From contig CAZGXI010000010.1 in assembly GCA_964529715.1 (NCBI GenBank), positions 1 to 64,000 on the forward strand: 64,000 nucleotides of DNA, given 5' to 3'. Shown here in pieces: positions 23,726 to 32,949 of this stretch. This DNA is from CAZGXI01 sp964529715 (lineage in GTDB: Bacteria > Chloroflexota > Anaerolineae > Aggregatilineales > Ch27). The position numbers and the translations under genes are program-made. Each line of letters begins with the position of its first letter. The stretch's first letter is position 1. Below the pieces are notes generated by a model that saw only the letters and a list, made by a program, of their open reading frames with translations, was not told the origin of the DNA and made no database searches.

Positions 23726-25008
23726 ACCGGTTTGCCGGACGTGAACAACGTTGTTCGTTTTGCCGCCGCGCCCAGGACGAGGTTAATCATCTCATCGCCG
23801 GGCCAGACGGTGTGTTCATCTGTAATGAGTGCATCGACCTGTGCCAGGAAATCCTGGCACAGGAGGCTCCCCCCAGCCAGCCCGCTTCCAGCTTCACCAT
23901 CGAGCACGTGCCCTCGCCCAAAGAGCTGCTGGCGCACATGGACGAATACGTGATCGGGCAGGAGCGGGCCAAGCGCGTGCTGAGCGTGGCCGTCTACAAT
24001 CACTACAAGCGCGTCGCAGCAGGCGGCAGAATCGACGACGTGGAGCTTGAAAAGAGCAACATCCTGTTGATCGGCCCGACCGGCTGCGGCAAAACCTTAC
24101 TCGCCCAGACCCTGGCCCGCGTACTGGACGTACCTTTCTGCATCGCAGATGCCACTTCGCTCACCGAGGCCGGATACGTCGGCGAGGATGTAGAAAACAT
24201 CCTGCTGCGTCTGATCCAGGCAGCAGACTTCGACATCCCGCGTGCCGAAAAGGGCATCATCTATATTGACGAGATCGACAAGATCGCGCGTAAAAGCGGC
24301 GACAACCCCTCGATCACCCGCGATGTGAGCGGCGAAGGCGTGCAACAGGCACTCCTAAAGATCATCGAAGGCACACTGGCCAACGTCCCCCCGCAGGGCG
24401 GACGCAAGCACCCGCATCAGGAATTCCTCCAGATCAACACCAACGACATCCTGTTCATCTGCGGTGGCACGTTCGATGGTATCGAGGACATTATCTCGAC
24501 CCGTATCGGCACCAAAGGGCAGATTGGATTCCAGGGCAAAGGCCGCCAGGAGATCAGCAAAGCCGCACTGCTACACAATATCGCCACCGAAGACCTGATT
24601 CATTATGGCATGATCCCGGAACTGGTAGGTCGCCTGCCGGTTGTCACCAGCGTTGAGCCATTGAACACCGAGTCCCTGGTCCGCATCCTGGTAGAACCGC
24701 GCAACGCCCTCACCAAGCAATACCAGCAGCTTTTTGCTCTGGACAACGTCGATCTGACTTTCAGCGAGGATGGGCTGCTGGCCGCCGCCGAGATGGCAAT
24801 GCGGCGGGAAACCGGTGCACGCGGTTTGCGCAGTATCATCGAAAGCGTGCTGCTGGACGTGATGTTTGAAATACCGGGTCGCGCCGACATCCGCCGCGTG
24901 GTCATCACGCGCGACGTGATTGAAGGCCGGGCCAAGCCGCTCATTGTTACAGCAGATGACACGGCGCTGGGCTGGCGAGAAGACGGCACACTCGACACCG
25001 CAGCATAA
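23722..25008 (+). CDS. clpX: ATP-dependent Clp protease ATPase subunit ClpX
   Basis: A 428-residue AAA+ unfoldase. An N-terminal zinc finger uses C11, C14, C34 and C37. Walker A is GPTGCGKT from about residue 118, Walker B is GIIYIDEIDK, and the pore loop GYVGEDVEN is intact. After GGTFDGIEDIIS comes the ClpP-contacting region, where the usual IGF motif reads IGF in KGQIGFQGKG. GTG start overlapping the clpP stop as GTGA. It feeds tagged substrates to ClpP. Confidence 0.95.
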   Translation: MNRFAGREQRCSFCRRAQDEVNHLIAGPDGVFICNECIDLCQEILAQEAPPSQPASSFTIEHVPSPKELLAHMDEYVIGQERAKRVLSVAVYNHYKRVAAGGRIDDVELEKSNILLIGPTGCGKTLLAQTLARVLDVPFCIADATSLTEAGYVGEDVENILLRLIQAADFDIPRAEKGIIYIDEIDKIARKSGDNPSITRDVSGEGVQQALLKIIEGTLANVPPQGGRKHPHQEFLQINTNDILFICGGTFDGIEDIISTRIGTKGQIGFQGKGRQEISKAALLHNIATEDLIHYGMIPELVGRLPVVTSVEPLNTESLVRILVEPRNALTKQYQQLFALDNVDLTFSEDGLLAAAEMAMRRETGARGLRSIIESVLLDVMFEIPGRADIRRVVITRDVIEGRAKPLIVTADDTALGWREDGTLDTAA

Positions 25009-25067
25009 TCCCCCCAGCCTGAAAATGGGCGCTCTGCAGAGCGCCCGTCTCATTGGCGAAAACGGAT

Positions 25068-25091
25068 GGGCGGCTACAAAGCCGCCCTTTT
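25068..25091 (+). terminator. Terminator after clpX
   Basis: GGGCGGC, loop TACAAA, GCCGCCC then TTTT. A second hairpin (GGGCGCTCT/AGAGCGCCC) lies about 40 bp before it. The next gene converges from the right. Confidence 0.8.
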
Positions 25092-25093
25092 AA

Positions 25094-25720
25094 TCAGTGC
25101 ACCCGATTCAGGAACATGACCTCAGCCCGACTGCCAACGGCCTGTTGAAAGGCGCGCATATCCAGGTATGAACTACCCTCGCCCGAACAATGGCCGGGGA
25201 TGACCCAGCGCGGACGGAGAATATTCACCGCTTCCACCGCCGCATTCACACTCATGGCGCTGTCGCCGCCGAGTGGAAGAATGGCAATATCGGGCCGCAA
25301 TCGGGCCATGTCTGGAATCACATCCGTGTCGCCCGCGTAATAAATGTCATAGTAATCCAGAGAAACTAAGAATCCCACCCCCTCAGAGTCGGGCAGATAG
25401 GGATTGGCGTTCGGCACGCGCGCGGGGATAGCAGTGATGCGCGCCCGTCCTACGTTGACGCTTTGCCAGGGGCGCAACACCTGGACACACCCTTCCCCGC
25501 CCAGTAGCCTCGCTGCCGCCGCGTTTGCCACAACCTGCGTATTCGGGCCGAGCAGTTTGCTCACATCCGCTGGGGAACAATGGTCGTAACGATCACTGCT
25601 GACCAAGATCACATCGGCTGGGCAGGCACCGCGTGGGACACGCCAGGGATCGATATAGATCAGGGGAGGCCCCTGGATGCGAAACGTGCTGTGGCCAAGC
25701 CATTGAATACGGTTGATCAC
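25094..25720 (-). CDS. Metallo-beta-lactamase-fold protein with altered metal site
   Basis: A 208-residue protein of the UPF0173/L-ascorbate-lactonase-like MBL family: MINRIQWLGHSTFRIQG, IYIDPW, YYAGDTDVIPDM, and GGDSAMSV with a late PGHCS. The metal motif HxHxDH is replaced by SDRYDH at residues 42-47: two of the first three histidines are gone while D46 and H47 remain. The family often has just one or two metals, but loss of both first histidines suggests an inactive or differently metallated enzyme. The fold otherwise looks intact, and the frame is clean, so it is under selection for something. Confidence 0.75.
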   Translation of the reverse strand: MINRIQWLGHSTFRIQGPPLIYIDPWRVPRGACPADVILVSSDRYDHCSPADVSKLLGPNTQVVANAAAARLLGGEGCVQVLRPWQSVNVGRARITAIPARVPNANPYLPDSEGVGFLVSLDYYDIYYAGDTDVIPDMARLRPDIAILPLGGDSAMSVNAAVEAVNILRPRWVIPGHCSGEGSSYLDMRAFQQAVGSRAEVMFLNRVH

Positions 25721-25883
25721 ACCTGCTTCCCCTCACTCCTGAATGACACGTGCATACACGCCGGACAGCCAGACAGGTCGTCGCAAAACACGAGCAAAAA
25801 TGACCAGATAAGTTGTTTCAGTTGGCAAAGGTGAGCGCAACGAAGGACCATCTACGGCGTCTGGCGCAGGAGGTATTTTATCG

Positions 25884-25889
25884 TATAAT
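25884..25889 (+). promoter_or_regulatory. -10 element upstream of the AAA+ ATPase gene
   Basis: TATAAT about 100 bp before the ATPase start; no clear -35 hexamer. The 270 bp between 25721 and 25991 hold nothing else convincing. Confidence 0.4.
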
Positions 25890-25991
25890 GGCGTCAATCG
25901 CACATCAGACTCAAATCAACATTCGCCTTTTTAACCACAGCCACGTTCATCGTCAGGGTCAACTTGTTAACGAAATGTTCGAGGGAACCGT

Positions 25992-27377
25992 ATGACTGGC
26001 AGAATATCCTCCCCCAAAGCGCCTGCACCGCGTCAACCCGGCCAGCCTCCTCAGAGCGGCGCACAGACCTCGCCACAGCCGCCCAATCCCAATGCCTGGT
26101 CGCCGCCGGTGATGCGTTCCATCGACGACACCGGGCTGAACCTGCTGACCATTGCGGACCTGGTGATTAAGGTGCTTTACTTCAGCGGATTTATGACCGG
26201 CCACAAAATTGCCGACTTTGTCAAGCTACCCTATACCGGCGTCATCGACGGCGTGATGGAATTTTTAAAGCGCGAGAAATACGTCGAGGTCAAAGGCGCC
26301 GGGGGCGTCGGCGAAGCGGCCTACCAGTACATGATCTCGGCCAAAGGCTCTGAAAAGGCGCGCGAGGCGATGGAACGGTCGCTATATGCCGGCCCCTGCC
26401 CGGTGACGCTGAACCAGTACATCGCCGCCATGCGCGCCCAAAACCAGGTCCGCATGACCGTCACCCAGGAGATCATCAAGTCGGCGCTCAAGCGCCTGGT
26501 CATCTCCGAAGGACTGCTCAACAAAATCGGCCCGGCGGTGAACTCCGGCAAGTCGATCTTCCTCTACGGCCCGCCGGGCAACGGTAAGACCACCGTCTCC
26601 GAAGCCGTTGGGCGGTTGGTGCTGGGCACAGACATCTGGATTCCCTATGCCATCGATGTCGATGGACAGATCGTGCGCGTCTTCGACAACGTGAACCACG
26701 AAGTGTTGGAGACGACATCAGAGGAAAGCGCCGACCGCTTAACCGCCACGACCGGCCTCAAACGCGACCCGCGCTGGATCCGCATCCGCCGCCCAGTCAT
26801 TATGGTCGGCGGCGAGCTGACCCTGGCCGGACTGGACCTGGTTTACGACGACACCAACAAGTACTACGAAGCACCCTTCCAGGTGAAAGCCAACGGCGGC
26901 ATGTTCCTCATCGATGACTTTGGCCGCCAGCAGGTGCGCCCGCGCGATCTGCTTAACCGCTGGATTGTCCCGCTAGAAAAAGGCGTGGACTTCCTGACCT
27001 TGCACACCGGTCGCAAAATCGAAGTTCCGTTCTTCGTGATGATTGTCTTCTCCACCAACCTGGAGCCGCGCGACCTGGTAGACGAAGCGTTTCTGCGCCG
27101 CATCCGCCACAAGATCGAGATCGGTGATCCCACTTACGAGGAGTTTCGAGAAATCTTCAAACGGGTCTGCGAGGCCAAGCGCGTACCCTATGACGACAAA
27201 GGACTGGCTTACCTGCTGCAAGAATGGTACATCAAGCACGACCGTAAACTGCGCGCCGTCCACCCACGTGACCTGATTGATCAACTGATCGACATCGCCC
27301 GCTACCTGAACCGGCCACCACAACTAACCAAAGACCTGATCGACCGCGCCGCCGATGCTTACTTTGTCGAATTGTAA
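25992..27377 (+). CDS. AAA+ family ATPase
   Basis: A 461-residue protein starting with a Pro/Gln-rich tail of about 45 residues. Residues about 55-150 look like a winged-helix unit (LTIADLVIKVLYFSGFMTGHKIADFV). The AAA+ core has Walker A GPPGNGKTT (193-201), Walker B GGMFLIDDFG (D308, D309) and VFSTNLEPRDL as sensor 1. The C-terminus carries an AAA lid. Such proteins occur in Chloroflexota and Deltaproteobacteria next to response regulators or pilus-type genes; the following gene is a receiver protein. The GAGGGAACC site places the start at 25992. Substrate unknown. Confidence 0.8.
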   Translation: MTGRISSPKAPAPRQPGQPPQSGAQTSPQPPNPNAWSPPVMRSIDDTGLNLLTIADLVIKVLYFSGFMTGHKIADFVKLPYTGVIDGVMEFLKREKYVEVKGAGGVGEAAYQYMISAKGSEKAREAMERSLYAGPCPVTLNQYIAAMRAQNQVRMTVTQEIIKSALKRLVISEGLLNKIGPAVNSGKSIFLYGPPGNGKTTVSEAVGRLVLGTDIWIPYAIDVDGQIVRVFDNVNHEVLETTSEESADRLTATTGLKRDPRWIRIRRPVIMVGGELTLAGLDLVYDDTNKYYEAPFQVKANGGMFLIDDFGRQQVRPRDLLNRWIVPLEKGVDFLTLHTGRKIEVPFFVMIVFSTNLEPRDLVDEAFLRRIRHKIEIGDPTYEEFREIFKRVCEAKRVPYDDKGLAYLLQEWYIKHDRKLRAVHPRDLIDQLIDIARYLNRPPQLTKDLIDRAADAYFVEL

Positions 27378-27472
27378 CCCAGGCAGTCGCTGAAATCCTT
27401 GTCGGTCGCCCTCGACAGCGCCGGGCGTGGCCGGCCTGCCGGGGATGTGGGGTGAGATAGTTACCGCGCGCC

Positions 27473-28477
27473 ATGACCCGTAAACTCGATGGAGCACCTG
27501 TTCCCCGCCACCTCGTCTTCGTGATGAAAGACGGGGCATTCGTCGTGCAATGGGACGCCGATCAGGTCCAGGAATTGCTGACCGGAAACCTGCGTCCTTT
27601 CCATGATCTGGATTATGGGCACAACATCACCGACTATGAGCTGGATCAACTGCGCGATTCCGGGCGTGTCGCACACTACAACCGCGCCTACGTCTGGCTG
27701 AATGCGCTGCCCGAAGGCCAGCGGTTCGCTCGTCTGCCCATGCGGAGTGAAGCCCACGAGCGCGTCAAACACTTCTATCTCAACACCACCCTACCCATTG
27801 AGTATTTGGACCAGGTTCAGCGCCGTTTGGAAGAACTGGGTCTGCGCGAAAAATACACGGCCCGCGAGAACTTCGGACTGGTCGCCATCATGAACGAAGA
27901 TGGCACCCCGTTCACGCGGCTGACAGACATTGAAAACGCACAAAATATCCTGCGGCAGGCCTCGCCGCAGCTTTTAGGGGATGTCGCCGTTGCCTTCATC
28001 GAGTACACCGCCCAGGCCACGCCGCACGGCCCTGATTTCGACGTGGACCTGCTCGACCTGGACGCGCTAATTGCCAGCCAGACGGAAACCTTCGCCGGCA
28101 AGGGCAAGGTTGTCGTCGGCATTGACCAGGATCGAGATTTCTCCAAGACCCTGCACGACACGATGGAAGCATTAGGCGTCGAGTTTATCCCCGTAACCAC
28201 CGGGCAGGAGGCTTTGCGGGCCGTCGAGGATATGAAGCCAGACCTGGTCTTGTTGGACCTGGTGATGCCGGACACGCACGCCTGGGAGATCGTGGCGAAA
28301 ATACGTGCCAATCGTGCCCTGGCAAACATACCGGTCATCATCATCAGCCCACACAACACCCCTGCCGAACAGGAAACCTTTGCACTGACCGTCGCCAAAG
28401 TACGCGATTACCTGGTCAAGCCGGTGGCTCCCGGTCTGCTGCGCCAGAGTATATGGAACGTATTGCGAGGCCGTTAG
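27473..28477 (+). CDS. Response-regulator-like protein with unknown N-terminal half
   Basis: A 334-residue protein. Residues 1 to about 205 do not match a family I know (PRHLVFVMKDGAFVVQWD, FHDLDYGHNITDYELDQL). Residues about 210-334 are a receiver domain: VVVGIDQDRDF, phospho-acceptor LVLLDLVMPDTHAW, Thr/Ser switch VIIISPHN and Lys in YLVKPVAP. There is no DNA-binding domain, so output may be by protein contact, perhaps with the AAA+ ATPase 95 bp upstream. The ribosome site is weak. Confidence 0.75.
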   Translation: MTRKLDGAPVPRHLVFVMKDGAFVVQWDADQVQELLTGNLRPFHDLDYGHNITDYELDQLRDSGRVAHYNRAYVWLNALPEGQRFARLPMRSEAHERVKHFYLNTTLPIEYLDQVQRRLEELGLREKYTARENFGLVAIMNEDGTPFTRLTDIENAQNILRQASPQLLGDVAVAFIEYTAQATPHGPDFDVDLLDLDALIASQTETFAGKGKVVVGIDQDRDFSKTLHDTMEALGVEFIPVTTGQEALRAVEDMKPDLVLLDLVMPDTHAWEIVAKIRANRALANIPVIIISPHNTPAEQETFALTVAKVRDYLVKPVAPGLLRQSIWNVLRGR

Positions 28478-28635
28478 CCCGATCCGGCACGAACCTGGAA
28501 CCTACAGGCAGCCAGCGACCTGCTTCCTAACCGTAGCCTGTTGCATCCCCACAGGCTCATAGGTAGAGTCTTACAGGATGGACATGCCATTCCACGCTGC
28601 CCCATCCTGTGCCGCATACATCAATCGAGGCCAGC

Positions 28636-29628
28636 ATGATCTTCGTCACCGGAGGCACCGGCTTTTTGGGGAGAAACATGATCCCCCTACTGGCGGCCCA
28701 GGGACACCGCCTGCGCGTTCTGGTTCGTCGGCCTGATGAGCATCTTTGGTTGCAAGCATACGGCGTTGAAGTCGTCCGAGGCGACCTGCTAGACGCCGAA
28801 GCCATTCAAAAAGGCATCTCCGGCTGCCAATACGTGATCCATGCAGGCGGTCGCTTCCGCATGTGGGGGAAGGCTGAGGACTTCTGGCGAACCAACGTCC
28901 AGGGCACGGCGACCGTGTCGGAAGCAGCGGCGCGAGCCGGCGTAGAGCGGCTGGTGCACGTTTCGACAATAGCCGTTGTAGGCAATCCCATCCCTGGCCG
29001 CATCGTGGACGAAACCCATCCGGCCCGTCCAGGAGATGCCTATCAGCAGAGCAAGTTAGAAGGCGAGCAGGTCGTGCTGCGCTACCTGGAAGAACGCAGC
29101 CTGCCAGCGATCATCCTGCGTCCCGGCGCGTTTTACGGCCCGCATGGGCATTACGCTTTCAATCGCCTATTCTTTGAAGACCCACTCAAGGGCCTGCTGA
29201 TCAAGGTAGCACACGGGAATAACTTCACGTTTCCGGCCTACATCGGCGACGTAGCCGCCGCCATCGCCAGCGCGCTGACTCTGGGTCGCGTGGGTGAGAT
29301 TTACAACATCAGCGGCGACCCGCTCACTCACAATGAAGCAAACAACATGGTCAGCGAGGAAGCAGGTATCACCTCATTTCGTTTCAACGCTCCTGCGGCG
29401 GTCATGCTTGCCCTGGCGCGCACCTGGACCTGGCTATCGTACCTGACCCACGTGGAACCCTACTACCCGTTTAACCTGCGCCTGTACGTCTTTAACAACT
29501 GGATGGTCTCCAGCCAGAAAGCACGCGACGAATTGAACTTCCGCCCGACGCCGTTCCGGGAAGGCGTTCGACGCACGCTGGCATGGTATCGGCAGATCGG
29601 GTTCTATCGGGCAAAGCAGCCACACTGA
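28636..29628 (+). CDS. NAD-dependent epimerase/dehydratase (extended SDR)
   Basis: A 330-residue extended short-chain dehydrogenase. The Rossmann motif TGGTGFLGRN starts at residue 5, the active YxxxK is YQQSK, and RPGAFYGP is the later substrate-side motif. It resembles the sugar-epimerase or 3-beta-hydroxysteroid-dehydrogenase-like group; its substrate is not evident. Start chosen at the ATG with CGAGG six bases upstream; an earlier in-frame ATG at 28609 lacks one. No partner genes of a sugar pathway are adjacent. Confidence 0.85.
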   Translation: MIFVTGGTGFLGRNMIPLLAAQGHRLRVLVRRPDEHLWLQAYGVEVVRGDLLDAEAIQKGISGCQYVIHAGGRFRMWGKAEDFWRTNVQGTATVSEAAARAGVERLVHVSTIAVVGNPIPGRIVDETHPARPGDAYQQSKLEGEQVVLRYLEERSLPAIILRPGAFYGPHGHYAFNRLFFEDPLKGLLIKVAHGNNFTFPAYIGDVAAAIASALTLGRVGEIYNISGDPLTHNEANNMVSEEAGITSFRFNAPAAVMLALARTWTWLSYLTHVEPYYPFNLRLYVFNNWMVSSQKARDELNFRPTPFREGVRRTLAWYRQIGFYRAKQPH

Positions 29629-29684
29629 GCGCCCCCGGCCTGTCCAGAACACCATAACCACATGCCTGCTCCAAGATGCTGCTG

Positions 29685-29690
29685 TATAAT
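29685..29690 (+). promoter_or_regulatory. -10 element upstream of nnr
   Basis: TATAAT in GCTGTATAATAGC, about 93 bp before the nnr start. The -35 is poor. Confidence 0.4.
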
Positions 29691-29782
29691 AGCAATTTAC
29701 CGTTGTTGATTTCGCTGGCGTCTTATCCGCCAGCGTATATTTGGCGATCTACGAACGGGTTTCTTTTACTGAGGGAAACAGC

Positions 29783-31489
29783 ATGGTTAAAATCGTCAGT
29801 GTCGCCGAAATGCGCGCCATCGAACAGGCAGCGGATGCAGCCGGCCTGAGCTACGCCCAAATGATGGATAAGGCAGGGCGCGCGCTGGCCGACCGCGTGC
29901 TGGATCTGCTGGCAGGCCGCCCTACAACCCGGATCGCTGTGCTGGTCGGACCGGGCAACAATGGCGGCGATGCCCTGGTCGGTGGGCGGCTGATCGCTGC
30001 TGAGAGCGATCACCAGGTCAGTTTTTATCTTTTCAAACCGCGCGACGAAAGCGACCCCAACTTCGCCGCCGTGCGCCAGGCCGAACTGTTCGTGGCCGAC
30101 GCCTCCAATGATCAGCGTTACCGCGTGCTTAAGAACCTGATTGCTTCCTCCGACGTAATTATCGACGGGCTGCTGGGTATCGGCTTCCGACCGCCCATCG
30201 AAGGCGAAATGGAAAAGTTCATGCGCGCTGTGCGGGAATCGCTCAACGCAGCGCGGCGCGAGACCTCTCATAGGACTTACCAACCCCCCGACAACCCGGC
30301 TACCTTCCCTGGAGTCAGCCCCTACGTGATCGCCGTCGATTGTCCCAGTGGCCTGGATTGCGATAGCGGCGCGCTGGACGCGGCGACGCTCCTCGCCGAC
30401 GAAACGATCACGTTCGCCGCCGTCAAGCGCGGCCTGGTCACGTTTCCCGGCGCGACGGCGGTAGGGACCCTTCATGTGGCCGACATCGGTCTGCCGGAAA
30501 ACCTGCCCAGCCGCGACACCGTCCCCCTGGACATGCCCACCGGCGCAGACATCCGTGCCCGCCTGCCCGCCCTGCCCCCCGACGCCAACAAGGGGACGTT
30601 CGGCAAAACGATGATTGTCGCCGGGTCGCTGAATTATACGGGTGCAGCGGCGCTCGCTGCGGGAGCCGCCTACCGTGTCGGCAGTGGGCTGGTCACGGTC
30701 GGCGCGCCACAGCCGATCATCCCTATTCTGGCAAGTCATGTGCCAGAGGCAACCTGGCTGCTGCTGCCGCATGATATGGGCGTCCTTGCCGAAGGAGCGG
30801 CAGCAGTCCTACGGGAGGAATTGAACGGCTATTCTGCCCTGCTGCTGGGGCCGGGCTGGGGGCGCGAAGACGCCACGCGTGACTTCTTATGCGCTTTGCT
30901 GATGCCGGAAAGCAAACAACAGGCTGCTCGGCATATTGGCTTTGCGCCGCTGGCCGCGTCCGTTCAAGGCGCTTCCAACACGGAGACTCCCCTGCTGCCA
31001 CCGCTGGTCATCGACGCCGATGGGCTAAATCTGCTGAGCAAGGTTGACGACTGGCCCACGCTGCTGCCCGCCGGGACCATCCTCACCCCACATCCCGGCG
31101 AGATGAGCCGACTCACCGGCCTGGACCGCGACCAAGTGCAGGCAAACCGCATCGACATTGCGCTGGAAAAAGCGCAGGTCTGGAATTGCATCGTTGTGCT
31201 GAAAGGCGCGCACACGGTAGTCGCCGCGCCGGACGGTCGGGCAGCAGTGCTGCCTTTCGTCGAGCCAGCCCTGGCAACGGCAGGCACAGGGGATGTGCTG
31301 GCTGGGGCCATCGTCGGGCTGTTGGGACAGGGCCTTCCGCCGTTTGACGCCGCATTGGTCGGGGGATATGTACACGGGCTGGCCGGGAAGTACGCCGCCC
31401 GTCGCCTCAAGAGCGCGCGCAGCGTCACCGCAGGCGACGTACTGGCTGCTCTACCAGAGGCGCTGAGCACAGTGGAAAACGCCATTTAA
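29783..31489 (+). CDS. nnr: Bifunctional NAD(P)H-hydrate repair enzyme
   Basis: A 568-residue fusion. The N-terminal half is NAD(P)HX epimerase (YjeF_N: VGPGNNGGDALVGGRL; DGLLGIGFRPPIEG). The C-terminal half is the ADP/ATP-dependent NAD(P)HX dehydratase (KGTFGKTMIVAGS, VIDADGLNLL, LTPHPGEMSRL, and the nucleotide motif GTGDVLAGAI). It repairs hydrated NADH/NADPH formed by heat or side reactions, restoring usable cofactor. The full fusion length is normal for the family. GAGGGA upstream fixes the ATG. Two insertions (about residues 160 and 390) lie in loops. Confidence 0.95.
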   Translation: MVKIVSVAEMRAIEQAADAAGLSYAQMMDKAGRALADRVLDLLAGRPTTRIAVLVGPGNNGGDALVGGRLIAAESDHQVSFYLFKPRDESDPNFAAVRQAELFVADASNDQRYRVLKNLIASSDVIIDGLLGIGFRPPIEGEMEKFMRAVRESLNAARRETSHRTYQPPDNPATFPGVSPYVIAVDCPSGLDCDSGALDAATLLADETITFAAVKRGLVTFPGATAVGTLHVADIGLPENLPSRDTVPLDMPTGADIRARLPALPPDANKGTFGKTMIVAGSLNYTGAAALAAGAAYRVGSGLVTVGAPQPIIPILASHVPEATWLLLPHDMGVLAEGAAAVLREELNGYSALLLGPGWGREDATRDFLCALLMPESKQQAARHIGFAPLAASVQGASNTETPLLPPLVIDADGLNLLSKVDDWPTLLPAGTILTPHPGEMSRLTGLDRDQVQANRIDIALEKAQVWNCIVVLKGAHTVVAAPDGRAAVLPFVEPALATAGTGDVLAGAIVGLLGQGLPPFDAALVGGYVHGLAGKYAARRLKSARSVTAGDVLAALPEALSTVENAI

Positions 31490-31518
31490 CGCAGCAGCGG
31501 AATCGCCCCTGCCAACGA

Positions 31519-31953
31519 TCATTGCCTGCCACGCGCCAGATCGCTCTGGCGTTGGCGGGCGATGGCCTTGCCTTCGGCGACGGCGTCTTCCAGACGCTCG
31601 CCCGTTATCCGCCGGCGCAGCCAACGCGCCTGCAAAGAAAGCCGGTCGCGTGTTCTGCCGACTGCCGCCTGTGCACGGCGGCGAATTTCCGCCTGCGTCT
31701 GCACGATCTGGTCACACGTCCCCCCCACAGCAGCAACGGCTCGGTCGCGCATACTCAGCATAGCCTGCCACACCCGGTTACGGACCGCTGCACCTGTCGC
31801 CACGATTAGGTGGCGCGTTTCTGCCCCACTGCGGACGGCTTTCCACATCGCCACCGCCGCTCCGGTTAACGCACCGAAAAGCATTCCGAACACAAACAGG
31901 CCGCCGCCTTCCGATTCGCGGCTATGCGGGCCGGTAGTTTGTTCCTGCATCAT
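31519..31953 (-). CDS. YtxH-like small membrane protein
   Basis: A 144-residue protein with one N-terminal membrane helix (LFVFGMLFGALTGAAVAMW, about residues 19-38) followed by a long Arg/Ala-rich amphipathic helical region. This layout is that of YtxH/DUF948-like general-stress or envelope proteins, but the sequence is not diagnostic. The start overlaps the stop of the next gene upstream (ATGA), so the two are co-expressed. Confidence 0.65.
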   Translation of the reverse strand: MMQEQTTGPHSRESEGGGLFVFGMLFGALTGAAVAMWKAVRSGAETRHLIVATGAAVRNRVWQAMLSMRDRAVAAVGGTCDQIVQTQAEIRRRAQAAVGRTRDRLSLQARWLRRRITGERLEDAVAEGKAIARQRQSDLARGRQ

Positions 31954-32483
31954 TCGCCCCCTCTGTCCCGCTGCACGGTCGATTCCACCCTATGCCCGCC
32001 TCTTACAGCGCGGCGCAGGCCGAACAGCTCCCGCAAAAACGCCAGCAGAAACGACAGATACCCGCTGGCCCGAATCACAGGCGCAGCCACGTTCCGGCTG
32101 ACAAATGTGGCCGTACCGCGCACGGTCTTCACCGTGTCGCCGGTCTGTTCCAAGATGGGCTTGATCTCGTTCTGAAGCAAGTTGGTCAAGCGGGCCAGTT
32201 GCAGCACCAGCACGATCAACGCCGCCCCGATGACGATGCCTTCCAGCGCCATAGCGATGATAAAAAAATCTCGAATGACTTGTATTTTGCTGGCCGAATC
32301 GGGCAGGAAAGCCGCGATCAGTGCCAGGATGAATCCCAGCACCAAAACGCCAATAAACGCCAGAAACACCCCCACTAAAATCTGCGTGGCGCTAAATCTC
32401 CGGGACGCGCTTTTTCCCTCGGATGCACCTGTTTCCTCTGGCGCAGGAAGCGCCGGCTGGGAGGGTTGGATTTGGTCGGACAT
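31950..32483 (-). CDS. Membrane protein of unknown function
   Basis: A 177-residue protein with GTGAGGTG ahead of the ATG at 32483. After a Pro-rich cytoplasmic tail come two membrane helices (TQILVGVFLAFIGVLVLGFILALIAAF and FFIIAMALEGIVIGAALIVLVLQLA), then a helical region (NEIKPILEQTGDTVKTVRGTATFV) with DUF948-like features. Such pairs with YtxH-like partners are common in bacterial envelopes. Function unknown. Confidence 0.7.
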   Translation of the reverse strand: MSDQIQPSQPALPAPEETGASEGKSASRRFSATQILVGVFLAFIGVLVLGFILALIAAFLPDSASKIQVIRDFFIIAMALEGIVIGAALIVLVLQLARLTNLLQNEIKPILEQTGDTVKTVRGTATFVSRNVAAPVIRASGYLSFLLAFLRELFGLRRAVRGGHRVESTVQRDRGGE

Positions 32484-32556
32484 AGACACCTCACTTTGAA
32501 AAAAGGCAGTATAGCGCACACGGTCCGGTTGCGGTACAGAAGGTTCTGCCGCCACA

Positions 32557-32832
32557 TCAGGCGCGCGGGTTCTTCGCAGGTCGGACGATCAACATCCGGG
32601 CGGCGATCAGAGCCGTCCACGCGCCCACCGTCGCCGAAAGCGCCCGCAGCGGGCCGACTCGCAGAATCTCCACACCCAACATCACCCCCAGCAAATGGCC
32701 GAGCGCAAATCCGAGCCACCCGGCCAGCAGATACAGGGCCAGACGGCGCACATCTCCACCGACCACCAAGTGAAACAGCGCGCCATAGATAGTTGCTAAG
32801 ATAAAGGCAAAGATAACAGTAGGGCTGGGCAT
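32557..32832 (-). CDS. Small integral membrane protein
   Basis: 91 residues with three hydrophobic helices (TVIFAFILATIYGALFHLVV, LALYLLAGWLGFALGHLLGVML, LSATVGAWTALIAARML). No soluble part beyond a basic tail (VRPAKNPRA). Family not recognised. It lies 73 bp upstream of the two-helix membrane gene on the same strand and may be expressed with it. Confidence 0.6.
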   Translation of the reverse strand: MPSPTVIFAFILATIYGALFHLVVGGDVRRLALYLLAGWLGFALGHLLGVMLGVEILRVGPLRALSATVGAWTALIAARMLIVRPAKNPRA

Positions 32833-32949
32833 TGGCTCAGTACAAACGCATCATTGTTCAACAACAGGCCAATGATACAATCCGGTCAACAGTGCTGTTG
32901 CATAGTGTAACACGTCCACGACCAACAGTGAAACAAGGACAACACCCAC

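Noticed and set aside
25884..25889. Full sigma-70 promoter before the AAA+ gene
   Set aside because: Only the -10 is convincing, so kept at low confidence.
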